Origin: an uncultured Synechococcaceae cyanobacterium
Lineage (GTDB): Bacteria; Cyanobacteriota; Cyanobacteriia; PCC-6307; Cyanobiaceae
Direction of reading: 5' to 3'
Assembly: GCA_902578445.1 (NCBI GenBank)
Contig: CACHDC010000009.1
Span: 1 to 45,852 of the forward strand
DNA: 45,852 nucleotides
Under the pieces are notes generated by a model that was not told the DNA's origin, did no database searches, and was given only the letters and a program-made list of their open reading frames with translations. Both the position numbers and the translations under genes were made by a program. Below, piece by piece: positions 35,694 to 44,467 of the stretch (its first letter is position 1; each line of letters begins with the position of its first letter).

Positions 35694-37091
35694 TTAGTTT
35701 GTAATTAATTTTCGATCCCATTTTCTCATGATTAAAAGACCAATTATTACCAATATTGAGGGTATTAAACCAATACATAATCTAATAGTTAATTGTGCTG
35801 AGTAGCATTGTTCAATAATATTTAGACCATCTTTATCAATAAAGCATGATTGATAACCTGCTAAATACAATAAAAATCCCAATAATTGAACACTAAACGC
35901 GATACCAATCTTCTGAATAAGTACCATCCAAGCAGTATATAATCCTGCTGGTTTCTCTGGATCTTCATCTATTGCATCAGGGAGTAGTGACCAAGGGATG
36001 AGAAAAGCGGTTGAAGCACCAATACCAATAAGACAGATTATGAAAATTAAAAGAATGAACAGAAATATGTTGCTGGTATTTAGGAATAAACTATCTCCAA
36101 CTCCTGAAATTTTTGATATAGAAGGTAAAAATAAAGCTGCTGTACATGAAATAATCCACATAATCGCTCCATAGTTTAAGGCTGAAATCCTGTTCAATTT
36201 ATTTGATACTCTGGTCCATATTTGTAAACCCAATAAAGCGCTAATTTGGAAAGGTATCGGGATCCACTTCGCAATATATGTTGGTACATTCAGTACATCC
36301 TCGACATAGATTAACGCTACTGTTTGCATTAATTGTAAGGCGCACCAAAGAAGAATATAAAGCGTAATAACTTTTAGGAATTTTTTATTTCTGAAGATCC
36401 TTTTGAATTGAAGTGTTATGGCTTCAACTTTTCCAGAAGGCCTTCTTGCTTTTTTTGCGAATGGAGCTAATCCCCAACAAGAAATTAATGTTGCAGCAAC
36501 TGCAATACATCCGCTTATTTTACCCATTAAAAAATATTCATTATTTGCTGATCCTTCGGAACCTAATACAACTCCAGCAATTATTAAACCAGTTAGTCCT
36601 GCAATTATTGAGCCAGTAAATCTCGATGCGTTTAGTCTTGTTCTTATTGCTGTTTTTTCAGAAATTTCAGTAGATAGAGCTGCAAAAGGAAGGTTAATAC
36701 TTGTATAAGCAGTCATTACGATTATAGAAATTATGGCATAGTAAATAGTCTTGGTTAGTACTGAACCAGTGGGTGTCCACCATATCGCAGCTAAAGATAA
36801 ACCAAGAGGAACAGATGCTGCTACCATCCAAGGGATTCGAGGCCCCCATCTTGATTTAGTACGATCACTTAACCATCCAATTAACGGATCATTTATTGCA
36901 TCCCATATCTTTATTAACATTAATAATGATCCTGCAATTATTACTGGTAAACCAGCAGAAATAAAGAATTTGAAAAGAAAAAAACCAAATTGCGTAGCGA
37001 CTAAACCTGTGCCTGCATCTCCTAGCCCATAAGAGAACATTAATCTTGTTGTTGATCTAGAAATATTTTTTTTCGAGTGTGAATTTTCCAA
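35694..37091 (-). CDS. MFS transporter, GPH (MelB-like) family
   Basis: A 465-residue transporter with about 12 helices. The N-terminal FSYGLGDAGTGLV and the loop DAINDPLIGWLSDRTKSRWG (~65-84) are the glycoside-pentoside-hexuronide:cation symporter signature. A GPH carrier would move a sugar or similar solute with Na+ or H+; substrate is not determinable. It lies 9 bases upstream of the lipid permease gene in the same direction, and 61 bases from the oppositely oriented tRNA-Gly, beyond which is the glycogen debranching enzyme. Confidence 0.85.
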   Translation of the reverse strand: MENSHSKKNISRSTTRLMFSYGLGDAGTGLVATQFGFFLFKFFISAGLPVIIAGSLLMLIKIWDAINDPLIGWLSDRTKSRWGPRIPWMVAASVPLGLSLAAIWWTPTGSVLTKTIYYAIISIIVMTAYTSINLPFAALSTEISEKTAIRTRLNASRFTGSIIAGLTGLIIAGVVLGSEGSANNEYFLMGKISGCIAVAATLISCWGLAPFAKKARRPSGKVEAITLQFKRIFRNKKFLKVITLYILLWCALQLMQTVALIYVEDVLNVPTYIAKWIPIPFQISALLGLQIWTRVSNKLNRISALNYGAIMWIISCTAALFLPSISKISGVGDSLFLNTSNIFLFILLIFIICLIGIGASTAFLIPWSLLPDAIDEDPEKPAGLYTAWMVLIQKIGIAFSVQLLGFLLYLAGYQSCFIDKDGLNIIEQCYSAQLTIRLCIGLIPSILVIIGLLIMRKWDRKLITN

Positions 37092-37152
37092 TCTTTTTAC
37101 TATGTTGATTGTTTGATAATGTATTATTGCAATGGTAATTCTATTACTTAAT

Positions 37153-37223
37153 GCGGGCGTGGTTTAGTGGTAAAACCTCAGCCTTCCAAGCTGAAGATGC
37201 GGGTTCGATTCCCGCCGCCCGCT
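37153..37223 (+). tRNA. trnG: tRNA-Gly (anticodon TCC)
   Basis: Complete 71-base cloverleaf: acceptor GCGGGCG/CGCCCGC, D stem GTTT/AAAC, anticodon stem TCAGC/GCTGA with loop CTTCCAA (anticodon TCC, U33 present), T stem GCGGG/CCCGC, discriminator T. No CCA is encoded. It reads GGA/GGG glycine codons. Confidence 0.96.
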
Positions 37224-37224
37224 T

Positions 37225-39258
37225 TTAGAATAAATTATTTTTTGCCCCAAATACTTCTTCTGAAATGATTAATAAAGAGCTTCTACTCTTTATTGAAACA
37301 GATTTTTCATTAATAGTTAAGGGTTTAAAAATCTCAGACATGTTAGTGTCAATAACTTTTAACCAATTATATTTACATTTCGGCAAGGGGAAATCGATAC
37401 TTTTTGAATACGCATTTAAACCTATCCATACCAGCGGATTAGTGTTGCCTTTGTTAATACTAAAGGCAACTGTATGAGACCAACTACTCCAATCGGGGCT
37501 ATCTAACTTTGTTCCATGCCAATGATATGTTGGAATATGTTCATTGGTTTGATTATTAGGTAAGAATGATGGATTGAAAATGTTAATTAGTTTTTTCCGG
37601 ATTTTTATGACGTATTTAAAAAATTCAAATAATTCCAAATCTTGTTGACCATGTTCCCAATTCATCCAGCCCAATAAATTATTTTGGCACCAAGAATTGT
37701 TGTTACCACCTTGTGACCTTCCTATCTCATCACCCATTAGTATCATTGGAACACCTTTAGATATAAGTAAACAAAGAATAAGATTTTTTTGTTGTCTTTT
37801 TCTTAGATGATTGATTAATAAGTTTGTAGTTGGTCCCTCCGTACCATAATTACAAGAATTATTATGATTATCTCCGTCTCTATTTTGTTCTCTGTTGGCA
37901 AAATTATGTTTTCTATTGAATGTTACTAAATCTTTTAGAGTGAATCCATCATGTGAAGTAATAAAATTTATTGATTTTGGGAAAATATTATCTTCTCTAT
38001 AAATAGATGGAGTACCTTTTATTTTATCGCTCATATTCCAAGCTGTATCTTCATCTCCTTTCCAAAATCTTCGCAAGTCATCTCTAAAATGACCATTCCA
38101 AGTGAAAATATTCTTAGATGGGAAATTACCTAATTTATATAAACCACCACAATCCCATGGTTCACTTATAAACTTTATATCAACAAGTTCTGGTTCACAT
38201 TCTATATCTTCAAAAATTGGAGGATTATCGAGTGGCGAGAGATTTTCTCCTCTTGATAAGGCAATACCCAAATCAAATCTAAAACCATCTACTCCAAATT
38301 CACTCGCCCAACACTTTAATGATTCAATTATTAGTTTTCTAACTAATCCTCTGTTTGCTGCAATAGTGTTCCCACAACCAGATACATCCTGATAATTTTT
38401 ATCTTTCCCAATAAAGTAATAAAGGTTTTCATCTATACCTTTCCAACATATCGCAGGTCCTTTGTGATCTCCTTCAGAGGTGTGATTGTATACGACATCT
38501 AAAATAACTTCAATTTCTGCCTTATGACACTCCTCTACTAATTTTCTGAATTCCTCTCTATTCTTTTTAGCTGATTCATTCGAAAGGTATTCAAAATGGG
38601 GAGTAAACCAATTAATTGGACTATAACCCCAAAAATTCTCTAAACCATTTGGTGCATCAGTTGGATCAAAACAAAAAATTGGAAGTAATTCGATTGAGGT
38701 AATTCCCAGTTCTTTGAGATATGGAATTTTTTTTAAAAATTTCTTGAAACAACTTTCAGTTTTATCAGTTGATTCAGTAAAGGATTTGATATGGAGTTCA
38801 TAAATAATTGTTTCTTCCCAAGAATGTTTCGGTCTTGGAAAATCCTTAAAATTAAATAATTTTCTATCGCAAACAACGCTTTTAAGACAAGAATTAGTAT
38901 TTTCTTGCGTTTTTAATGCATTTTCTCTTTTATAACTTCCCCAACCGGTTATACCCCTTGAACATGGATCGAGTAGTACTTTTTTTTCATAGTTATTGTT
39001 GATCGAATTATTTTTTTGTTTTACTCTAAAAGCATAAATACAACCTTCATTTAGATTTTTTACCTCCGCATGCCAGTAAGGACCTGTATTATGATTCTGA
39101 TCTAGTTTCAATATACTTTTTGGGAAGATAGAGGTCTCTTTCTCAAACAATAAGATTTCTACATATTCTGCATTTGTGGCTACTAAGGAAAAATTAACAC
39201 CTTCTGAAGTTAGAGTACTTCCTAAGGGAAATGGTTTACCTTTCTTGATATGAGTCAC
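37225..39258 (-). CDS. glgX: Glycogen debranching enzyme (GlgX/isoamylase type)
   Basis: Hydrolyses alpha-1,6 branches of glycogen, supplying carbon at night. The 677-residue protein has an N-terminal CBM48-like domain (~10-100, GVNFSLVATNAEYVEILLF) and a GH13 barrel. Catalytic residues fit GH13: nucleophile Asp329 (GFRFDLG), acid/base Glu366 (ISEPWDCGG) and Asp437 (TSHDGFTL); DVVYNH (254-259) is also present. The C-terminal beta domain ends without extra sequence. The stop lies one base past the tRNA-Gly on the opposite strand, so the two converge. Subtype (GlgX versus isoamylase/TreX) is not settled. Confidence 0.95.
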   Translation of the reverse strand: MTHIKKGKPFPLGSTLTSEGVNFSLVATNAEYVEILLFEKETSIFPKSILKLDQNHNTGPYWHAEVKNLNEGCIYAFRVKQKNNSINNNYEKKVLLDPCSRGITGWGSYKRENALKTQENTNSCLKSVVCDRKLFNFKDFPRPKHSWEETIIYELHIKSFTESTDKTESCFKKFLKKIPYLKELGITSIELLPIFCFDPTDAPNGLENFWGYSPINWFTPHFEYLSNESAKKNREEFRKLVEECHKAEIEVILDVVYNHTSEGDHKGPAICWKGIDENLYYFIGKDKNYQDVSGCGNTIAANRGLVRKLIIESLKCWASEFGVDGFRFDLGIALSRGENLSPLDNPPIFEDIECEPELVDIKFISEPWDCGGLYKLGNFPSKNIFTWNGHFRDDLRRFWKGDEDTAWNMSDKIKGTPSIYREDNIFPKSINFITSHDGFTLKDLVTFNRKHNFANREQNRDGDNHNNSCNYGTEGPTTNLLINHLRKRQQKNLILCLLISKGVPMILMGDEIGRSQGGNNNSWCQNNLLGWMNWEHGQQDLELFEFFKYVIKIRKKLINIFNPSFLPNNQTNEHIPTYHWHGTKLDSPDWSSWSHTVAFSINKGNTNPLVWIGLNAYSKSIDFPLPKCKYNWLKVIDTNMSEIFKPLTINEKSVSIKSRSSLLIISEEVFGAKNNLF

Positions 39259-39406
39259 TTTATCCTTAACATTGATTAATTAAATATTGAGATAATTTAT
39301 TCAAATTACTGATATTAGAATAATAGATACAAAATTAAGAAAAAAACTAAAATTTAAGGTTTCACTAATCAACTTTATTTGATTTTGAGATTATTAATTT
39401 CCAAAT

Positions 39407-39520
39407 TAATTACAATTTTCTTTCCATTTTCTTAATGCATAAAAAGATTTATAGAGAAAGATTAATTGTGAGAAAACCAGATTTTTCTTGATTTCAAAAT
39501 ACAAATTATGTTTTTTCATG
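39407..39520 (-). CDS. Weak candidate small ORF, 37 aa
   Basis: On the complement, ATG at 39519 opens 37 codons ending with TAA at about 39406-39408; the peptide starts MKKHNLYFEIKKNLVFSQLI and ends in WKENCN. It lies 150 bases upstream of glgX on the same strand. Basic and aromatic composition is compatible with a small picocyanobacterial protein, but there is no ribosome binding site and AT-rich DNA gives such frames by chance. Confidence 0.2.
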
Positions 39521-39725
39521 TGATGAGAAGGAAATATATCTGAAAATTAATAAAATATAATAAATAGCTCAAATTCTTAACTTTATTTATCTTTGAGATT
39601 TCTTTTCTGATAAATGAAGTTGGATTTTTTAAGGATAAATCAAGTGGTACCAAAGGTTTTTCCTGTTTTATACTTAAAGGGGCTAATTTTACATAACAAA
39701 AAATTGAGGCTATTAAAAATAAATA

Positions 39726-39807
39726 ATGGAGCTAAAAATGTCCCTAAGATTTGTATAAAGCTTTGCGCCGCCGGCATTTTCGGTTGCCGTATTTGTATTT
39801 GCTCCAT
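39726..39807 (+). ncRNA. Candidate structured RNA or structured HU leader
   Basis: A GC-richer island in AT-rich intergenic DNA. The ends pair (ATGGAGC 39726-39732 with GCTCCAT 39801-39807), and inside lies CGGCA/TGCCG. A further small stem, GCAAG/CTTGC, follows near 39814-39838. It does not match tRNA, 6S, tmRNA, RNase P or Yfr1 as I know them. It could be a small RNA or part of the hup 5' leader. Confidence 0.35.
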
Positions 39808-39881
39808 ATGATATGCAAGTTCGAGGTTTTTAGGCTTGCTTAAAACACTTGTCTTTAAATCTCTGCTTTATAAACAATTCA

Positions 39882-40157
39882 ATGAACAAAGCTGATTTAG
39901 TAAACCTTGTTGCTGCTCGTACAGAGCTCACAAAAACTGATGTTTCTTTAGTTGTTGATGCAGCTATTGAAACTATTGTTGACTCAGTAGTGGAAGGCAA
40001 AAAAGTCTCCTTACTAGGATTTGGTTCTTTCGAGCCAAGAGATCGTTCTGCAAGACAGGGATTAAACCCTAAGACAGGCGAAAAAATAGCAATACCTGCT
40101 AAAAGAGTTCCAACATTCTCAGCAGGTAAACTTTTTAAGGATAGAGTACAAGGTTAA
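39882..40157 (+). CDS. hup: DNA-binding protein HU
   Basis: Histone-like nucleoid protein, 91 residues, forms dimers that bend DNA. The sequence is typical throughout: MNKADLVNLVAARTELTKTD at the start, a helical dimer region, then GFGSFEPRDRSARQGLNPKTG (the arm with the conserved Arg/Pro region) and a closing KLFKDRV. I take ATG at 39882; an upstream in-frame TTG at 39849 would add 11 residues that HU proteins do not have. A strong terminator follows about 33 bases after the stop. Confidence 0.97.
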   Translation: MNKADLVNLVAARTELTKTDVSLVVDAAIETIVDSVVEGKKVSLLGFGSFEPRDRSARQGLNPKTGEKIAIPAKRVPTFSAGKLFKDRVQG

Positions 40158-40189
40158 ATTTATTAACCTAATTCTTTCTTTAATAACAA

Positions 40190-40218
40190 GGTGCTCTTTT
40201 AGGGCATCTTTTTTTTTA
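40190..40218 (+). terminator. Rho-independent terminator of the HU gene
   Basis: GGTGCTC (40190-40196) pairs with GGGCATC (40202-40208, two G-T pairs) around a five-base loop, followed by about ten T. Confidence 0.88.
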
Positions 40219-40295
40219 ATTTCATTGAAATGCTATTGGGTCAATGACTAAAACTCTTAAAAAGGTATCTCAAATTTTATAAGTCTTAAGAAGTA

Positions 40296-40607
40296 ATGAA
40301 ATGTTTAACTATTTTATTCCTGAAATTTTTGTTGTTATCTAATTTTATTGTGGCAGAGGCAATACCAACAAAATCCAGGATTTTAAAAGAATCTAATGAT
40401 TGTATTAAAGATTCTCAAAACCAAATTTGTAGAGAGTTAGTTTCTGAAATTGAAAAACTTCAATTAGTAGTATTTGACCAAAACAGATTCAAATGTCAAT
40501 CTAGTTTACTGGGATTGCAGTCGGGACTTATTGAAGCTTATTTTTTAAAAAATTTCTCAAATGAGAGAATTTCATTTTTGGTGCCATATGTGATTAAAAA
40601 TTGTTAA
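40296..40607 (+). CDS. Small secreted protein, 103 aa, unknown function
   Basis: A 103-residue protein with a clear signal peptide: MKCL, hydrophobic core TILFLKFLLLSNFIV, then cleavage near AEA (about residue 22). The mature part of ~80 residues is mixed polar with four cysteines (NDCIKD, NQICRE, FKCQSS and the C-terminal NC), which could form two disulphides in the periplasm. Family not recognised. It starts a group of four small membrane or secreted proteins after the HU terminator, and so has its own promoter. Confidence 0.7.
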   Translation: MKCLTILFLKFLLLSNFIVAEAIPTKSRILKESNDCIKDSQNQICRELVSEIEKLQLVVFDQNRFKCQSSLLGLQSGLIEAYFLKNFSNERISFLVPYVIKNC

Positions 40608-40661
40608 TTATTAAAAAATTTTTTTTTTTTGGAATAATATAAGTCTGGATTTTAATTTGTA

Positions 40662-40907
40662 ATGGTAAAAGGGTTCTCTGATAATGAAATTAAAAATGAT
40701 GCTGAAATAAAGGATTCAAAAAAAGAAAAAAAAGGGTTAGCTTCTTTTCTTAAAGGCAAGAAATTCACCTACACTTTACCAGGTAAAAAACAAATTAATA
40801 TTTTTGGATCAATAGTACTAGGACTGAACGTAATTTTAATTCTTTTAGTGTTTTTGTATCTGAATAATCAAGAATTCCATGACTTTGTTTTTAATGTTGG
40901 TCGTTAA
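40662..40907 (+). CDS. Small single-pass membrane protein, 81 aa
   Basis: The first ~45 residues are strongly charged (acidic, then Lys-rich: KDSKKEKKGLASFLKGKK), followed by one helix at about 48-68 (FGSIVLGLNVILILLVFLYL) and a short outside tail. The positive-inside rule puts the N-terminus in the cytoplasm. No family recognised; similar small proteins are frequent in marine picocyanobacteria. It lies 54 bases after the secreted protein, with a poly-T tract in between. Confidence 0.65.
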   Translation: MVKGFSDNEIKNDAEIKDSKKEKKGLASFLKGKKFTYTLPGKKQINIFGSIVLGLNVILILLVFLYLNNQEFHDFVFNVGR

Positions 40908-40963
40908 ATATTTTTAGATCGAAAATTTTTTTTAAATGATATATTTAAGTTTTAGAAATTCTT

Positions 40964-41221
40964 ATGAAGGTAGTAAATTTAGTCTTTCAAGCAGTTTTTT
41001 TGTTAGTAATCCTTCTGTTTTTGATATATTTTCTCACAGGTTATGACTCTGCTTTTGAGGCAGACCAGAATTGTCATTCGTATCTTTCAAGTTACGATAA
41101 CTTATCTGGAAATTATGGTTGTGATCATGATACTGAGACACATAAGTGGATACTTTATGAGTCAAATGAAAAGGAAAAACCAGCTAAAATTATTATGAAA
41201 TTTAGGTACAAATTTTTATAA
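40964..41221 (+). CDS. Small membrane-anchored protein, 85 aa
   Basis: An N-terminal helix (about 5-27, LVFQAVFLLVILLFLIYFLT) anchors the protein or serves as an uncleaved signal. The remaining ~58 residues are polar and carry two cysteines (QNCHSY, YGCDHD) and several His/Asp, suggesting an exported domain. Unknown family. Its last six bases overlap the end of the converging gene. Confidence 0.62.
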   Translation: MKVVNLVFQAVFLLVILLFLIYFLTGYDSAFEADQNCHSYLSSYDNLSGNYGCDHDTETHKWILYESNEKEKPAKIIMKFRYKFL

Positions 41222-41428
41222 TTCAAATTTTTTATAAAAAAACTTTGCACTTATTATTGATATTATCGCCGTAATTGTGAAAGTAAGATACTGATATATA
41301 CTGCCTTCTAAGTAAATTTTATTTTTATAAAGAGGATAATCAATGATAGAGCCTAATGTTCCCCAAATTATTACCCATACAGATATGTATAGGATTGCTT
41401 TTATTGGGTTAGGGTTTTTTTCTTCCAT
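41216..41428 (-). CDS. Small two-helix membrane protein, 70 aa
   Basis: Two hydrophobic helices (about 12-30, AILYISVWVIIWGTLGSII, and 44-63) are joined by a short polar loop, with a short basic C-terminus. Start lies two bases after the HLIP stop, so this gene is probably co-transcribed with the HLIP and may be a thylakoid or plasma membrane partner. No family recognised. Confidence 0.68.
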   Translation of the reverse strand: MEEKNPNPIKAILYISVWVIIWGTLGSIIDYPLYKNKIYLEGSIYQYLTFTITAIISIISAKFFYKKFEL

Positions 41429-41430
41429 TT

Positions 41431-41676
41431 TTAATTGATTCCAAAAATTGCAGAAGTCACAGGCCTACCTCTAAAAACCAACTCGGTTAATATGAGCATT
41501 AAAAATCCAATCATAGCTGCTCTCCCATTCACAAGTTCAGCGCTACTATTGAATCCAAAAACATTCTTTACTTCATCCCCCTGATTGTCTACCCATTTTG
41601 AGTATTCATTATCACTTGATGATGTATTAGTAAAATCATCATTTTGATTTTTCATTGGAGAGCTGTTTTCTTGCAT
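41431..41676 (-). CDS. hli: High light inducible protein (HLIP/SCP)
   Basis: An 81-residue single-helix member of the chlorophyll a/b-binding family; such proteins bind chlorophyll and carotenoid and protect photosystems under light stress. The hallmark helix ELVNGRAAMIGFLMLILTEL (47-66) contains the ExxNGRxAMxG pigment motif (E47, N50, R52). A polar N-terminal arm of ~40 residues precedes it. The C-terminus differs from the common phage-type HLIP ending. Control by NblS, as known for hli genes in cyanobacteria, is plausible. The 70-aa membrane gene follows by two bases. Confidence 0.93.
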   Translation of the reverse strand: MQENSSPMKNQNDDFTNTSSSDNEYSKWVDNQGDEVKNVFGFNSSAELVNGRAAMIGFLMLILTELVFRGRPVTSAIFGIN

Positions 41677-41718
41677 TGATTTTTAGTCTATTCTAATAAT
41701 TTTTAAACTAATTTATTA

Positions 41719-42744
41719 TTAAATTAAACTCGAGACTATAAAAAAAATTAAGGAAAAAATTATTATCCATAAAAATTGTAATCTCAAAATTAATTGACAA
41801 ATTAATTTGATTTTTTCTTCAGTGCAATTATCTCCAGTCGCATTGATTATTGGTTTTTCAATAATTTCATTTTTATATTTACTTTTACCTCCTAATTTAA
41901 TACCGGAAATATAAGCAAATATAGCTTCTGAAATCCCTGCATTAGGCGAATCATATTTTTTACCATCAAGATAACTTTTTTTAATAATTGATCCATACTC
42001 ATTAACTTTGGAGCTGACTAAAGGTAAAGTAATTAAAACTAATCTTGAAGGAATAAACGTAAAAATATCTTCGATTTTTGCACTGAAAAAACCTAAATAT
42101 CTAAAATAATCATATTTGTAACCTATCATTGAATCTAAAGTACTTATTGCTTTATAAGAAAAACCAAGTGATAAAGGTCCTGGTAGAAAAACTGAAAACT
42201 TCATAAAAATAATTCCAATAAAAATCCAAAATAATGGCCCAAATATTCCATCAACAGAATTTTCAGTAAGGCTCTCTGTACTTGATCTCAAGAGATGTCT
42301 CACAGAAGATGACCTTACATCCCTACTTACTATTCTTTGTACCTTCTCTTTGATTATTTTCTTATTTTGTTTATTAATTTCCTTGCGTTCTATTAGCTCT
42401 GCAATCTCTTTGACACTTGAAAGAAGTCCCTTAGTCGCAATGCAACTTGAAAGTCCAAAAAAAATTAACAATCCATCAAAAAAATGATTTCTTGATTGCA
42501 CATAATTGAGTTCTATCAACTTTCCTAAACCAAAACTCATTCCAATAGTCGATATAGCTACGATAAAACCTCCCCAAAACAATATATTTTTATTTTCTCC
42601 GAAATTATTTATGAGGTAATCAGATATTCTTTTTATATAAAAGCCAATTACTTGAACAGGGTGGATTAAGAATCTTGGATCGCCGGTCAATAAATCAAAA
42701 CCGATCGATCCAAGAAATATTAAAAATAAATTTATCTCAGCCAA
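41719..42744 (-). CDS. cbiB: Adenosylcobinamide-phosphate synthase (CbiB/CobD)
   Basis: Membrane enzyme joining cobyric acid with an aminopropanol group in the late B12 pathway; Prochlorococcus makes pseudocobalamin. The 341-residue protein shows the family start [19 protein letters not shown] (14-32), the conserved [20 protein letters not shown] segment with [13 protein letters not shown], and [20 protein letters not shown]. Several helices span the membrane. Its start overlaps ilvC by 13 bases, an unusual overlap between functionally unrelated genes, so ilvC transcription probably drives it. Confidence 0.95.
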   Translation of the reverse strand: MAEINLFLIFLGSIGFDLLTGDPRFLIHPVQVIGFYIKRISDYLINNFGENKNILFWGGFIVAISTIGMSFGLGKLIELNYVQSRNHFFDGLLIFFGLSSCIATKGLLSSVKEIAELIERKEINKQNKKIIKEKVQRIVSRDVRSSSVRHLLRSSTESLTENSVDGIFGPLFWIFIGIIFMKFSVFLPGPLSLGFSYKAISTLDSMIGYKYDYFRYLGFFSAKIEDIFTFIPSRLVLITLPLVSSKVNEYGSIIKKSYLDGKKYDSPNAGISEAIFAYISGIKLGGKSKYKNEIIEKPIINATGDNCTEEKIKLICQLILRLQFLWIIIFSLIFFIVSSLI

Positions 42745-43721
42745 CTGAACATCGAGCGGAGACCTTTACCCACTTTCTCAATTTCATGTTTTGAGTTCTC
42801 TTCTCTTAATTTTGTCATTAAGGGTTTGTTTTTATCGCATTCTTCCACAAAATTCTTAGCAAAAGTTCCATCTTGAATATCCTTTAGAATTTTCTGCATT
42901 TCTTTCTTTGTATCACTATTGATAAGTCTTTTACCACTTACATAATCTCCATATTCTGCAGTATTTGAAATGGAATCTCTCATTTGAGATAACCCTCCTT
43001 TCACCATTAAATCAACAATAAGTTTAACTTCATGTAAGCATTCGAAGTAAGCAAGTTCAGGCTGATAGCCTGCCTCTACAAGAGTTTCGAAGCCTGATTT
43101 GACAAGTTCTGATAATCCTCCACACAAAACCGCTTGTTCTCCAAATAAATCAGTTTCTGTTTCTTCTTTGAAGTTTGTTTCAAGAATCCCAGCTCTCGTT
43201 CCGCCAATCCCTTTAGCGTAAGCCATCGCCAATGATCTTGCATTTCCGGAAGAATCCTGTTCTACTGCAAACAATGCTGGTACTCCTTGACCATTCTGAT
43301 ATTCCCAACGAACAGTATGTCCAGGTCCTTTTGGGGCAATCATTACAACATCCACAAAACTAGGAGGTTTGATAAGTCCGAATCTTATATTGAAGCCATG
43401 AGCAAAACTTAATATCTTTCCTTCTTTTAAGTTTGGTTCTATTTCTTTAAGATAAACATCTTTCTGAAACTCATCTGGAAGGAGAATCATAATCCAGTCT
43501 GCTTTTTCGCAAGCTTCAGAAACGCTAAATACTTCTAGACCATCGCTAATAGCTTTGCTTTCGGACTTACTTCCTTTATATAATCCAACAATTACATCCA
43601 TGCCGCTATCTTTAAGGTTTAGGGCATGTGCATGACCTTGTGAACCATATCCAATAATCGCTATTGTTTTATTATTTAAAAGACTTAGATCTGCATCTGT
43701 GTCATAAAAGAGTTGGGTCAT
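42732..43721 (-). CDS. ilvC: Ketol-acid reductoisomerase
   Basis: NADPH- and Mg-dependent enzyme of branched-chain amino acid synthesis. The 329 residues correspond to the short class I form. The Rossmann motif [20 protein letters not shown] (about 22-41) is followed by [31 protein letters not shown] (Mg-binding acidic residues) and [15 protein letters not shown]. The C-terminus ends at about 329 after LRSMFSWLR. cbiB overlaps its 3' end by 13 bases. Confidence 0.98.
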   Translation of the reverse strand: MTQLFYDTDADLSLLNNKTIAIIGYGSQGHAHALNLKDSGMDVIVGLYKGSKSESKAISDGLEVFSVSEACEKADWIMILLPDEFQKDVYLKEIEPNLKEGKILSFAHGFNIRFGLIKPPSFVDVVMIAPKGPGHTVRWEYQNGQGVPALFAVEQDSSGNARSLAMAYAKGIGGTRAGILETNFKEETETDLFGEQAVLCGGLSELVKSGFETLVEAGYQPELAYFECLHEVKLIVDLMVKGGLSQMRDSISNTAEYGDYVSGKRLINSDTKKEMQKILKDIQDGTFAKNFVEECDKNKPLMTKLREENSKHEIEKVGKGLRSMFSWLR

Positions 43722-43831
43722 TAGTTGTAGCTTCTTTGCATTTGATAATTAATATTTTAGACATTAAAGGTGTAAATAAACCAAAAAATTATTAATTTAA
43801 AAATTAAAATTAAAATTTTTATTTAGAAAAT

Positions 43832-44443
43832 TTAAGACTGATTTGCTTCGCTTGGATGAGTAATTACTCTATCAATTAAGCCATAGTTTTTTGCTTCTTC
43901 CGCACTTAGAAAATAATCTCTATCAGTATCCTTTTCAATTTTCTCAAATGATTGGCCTGTCATATCTGCCATAGACATATTTAACATATCTTTAATTCTT
44001 AAAATTTCCTTAGCTTCTATTTCAATATCACTTGCTTGACGTTGAGAAGTTCCTCCTAGAGGTTGATGAATCATTATTCTGCTATGAGGCAAAGCAACTC
44101 TTTTCCCTTTTGTGCCAGCAGCCAATAGAAACGCTCCCATTGAGGCTGCGAGGCCTACGCATATGGTTACTACATCACTTTTTACATATTTGATAGTGTC
44201 ATATATAGCCAAGCCAGCAGTAACTGATCCTCCTGGGCTGTTTATATATAGATAGATAGGTTTGGAATTATCATCAGAATCTAGATAAAGCATTTGTGCA
44301 ACAAGGCTATTAGCAATACCATCATTCACTTCCTGTCCAAGAAAAAGAATTCTTTCAACACCTAGTCTTGTATAAATGTCAACCCACCTTTCGTATTGAC
44401 TCCCTGGAAGTCTGTAAGGCACGCTTGGGGTTCCTATTGGCAT
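43832..44443 (-). CDS. clpP: ATP-dependent Clp protease proteolytic subunit (active)
   Basis: Serine protease subunit of the Clp machine. The triad is intact: Ser101 (GLAASMGAF), His126 (MIHQPLGG) and Asp176 (DTDRDYFLS). At 203 residues it matches ClpP length. It follows clpR by 24 bases on the same strand, the arrangement known for the cyanobacterial ClpP3-ClpR pair, so it most likely forms the mixed ClpP3/R core that works with ClpC. Numbering as clpP3 is inferred from the neighbour. Confidence 0.96.
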   Translation of the reverse strand: MPIGTPSVPYRLPGSQYERWVDIYTRLGVERILFLGQEVNDGIANSLVAQMLYLDSDDNSKPIYLYINSPGGSVTAGLAIYDTIKYVKSDVVTICVGLAASMGAFLLAAGTKGKRVALPHSRIMIHQPLGGTSQRQASDIEIEAKEILRIKDMLNMSMADMTGQSFEKIEKDTDRDYFLSAEEAKNYGLIDRVITHPSEANQS

Positions 44444-44467
44444 GATTTTAAAGTAGTTTTGTGAAGG

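Larger units (their letters stand above)
39259..39881. other. Long intergenic region between glgX and HU
   Basis: About 620 bases without a confident gene, unusual in this dense genome. The glgX-proximal part (39259-39600) is nearly pure A/T and should contain the divergent glgX promoter. A plus-strand frame at 39614-39811 (65 codons) lacks features of a real protein. The HU-proximal part holds a GC-richer foldable patch (listed separately). A minus-strand 37-codon frame is listed separately as a weak candidate. Confidence 0.7.

Noticed and set aside
36413-37032. Plus-strand ORFs within the MFS transporter
   Set aside because: They are antisense shadows of a transporter with a clear GPH signature and about 12 membrane helices.
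39614-39811. 65-codon plus-strand ORF before HU
   Set aside because: Composition is AT-driven then abruptly Cys-rich over the foldable patch; no ribosome binding site or family. A structured leader or RNA explains the patch better.
39849-39881. TTG start giving HU 11 extra residues
   Set aside because: HU proteins begin at the MNKADLV equivalent; the ATG at 39882 gives the standard 91-residue protein.
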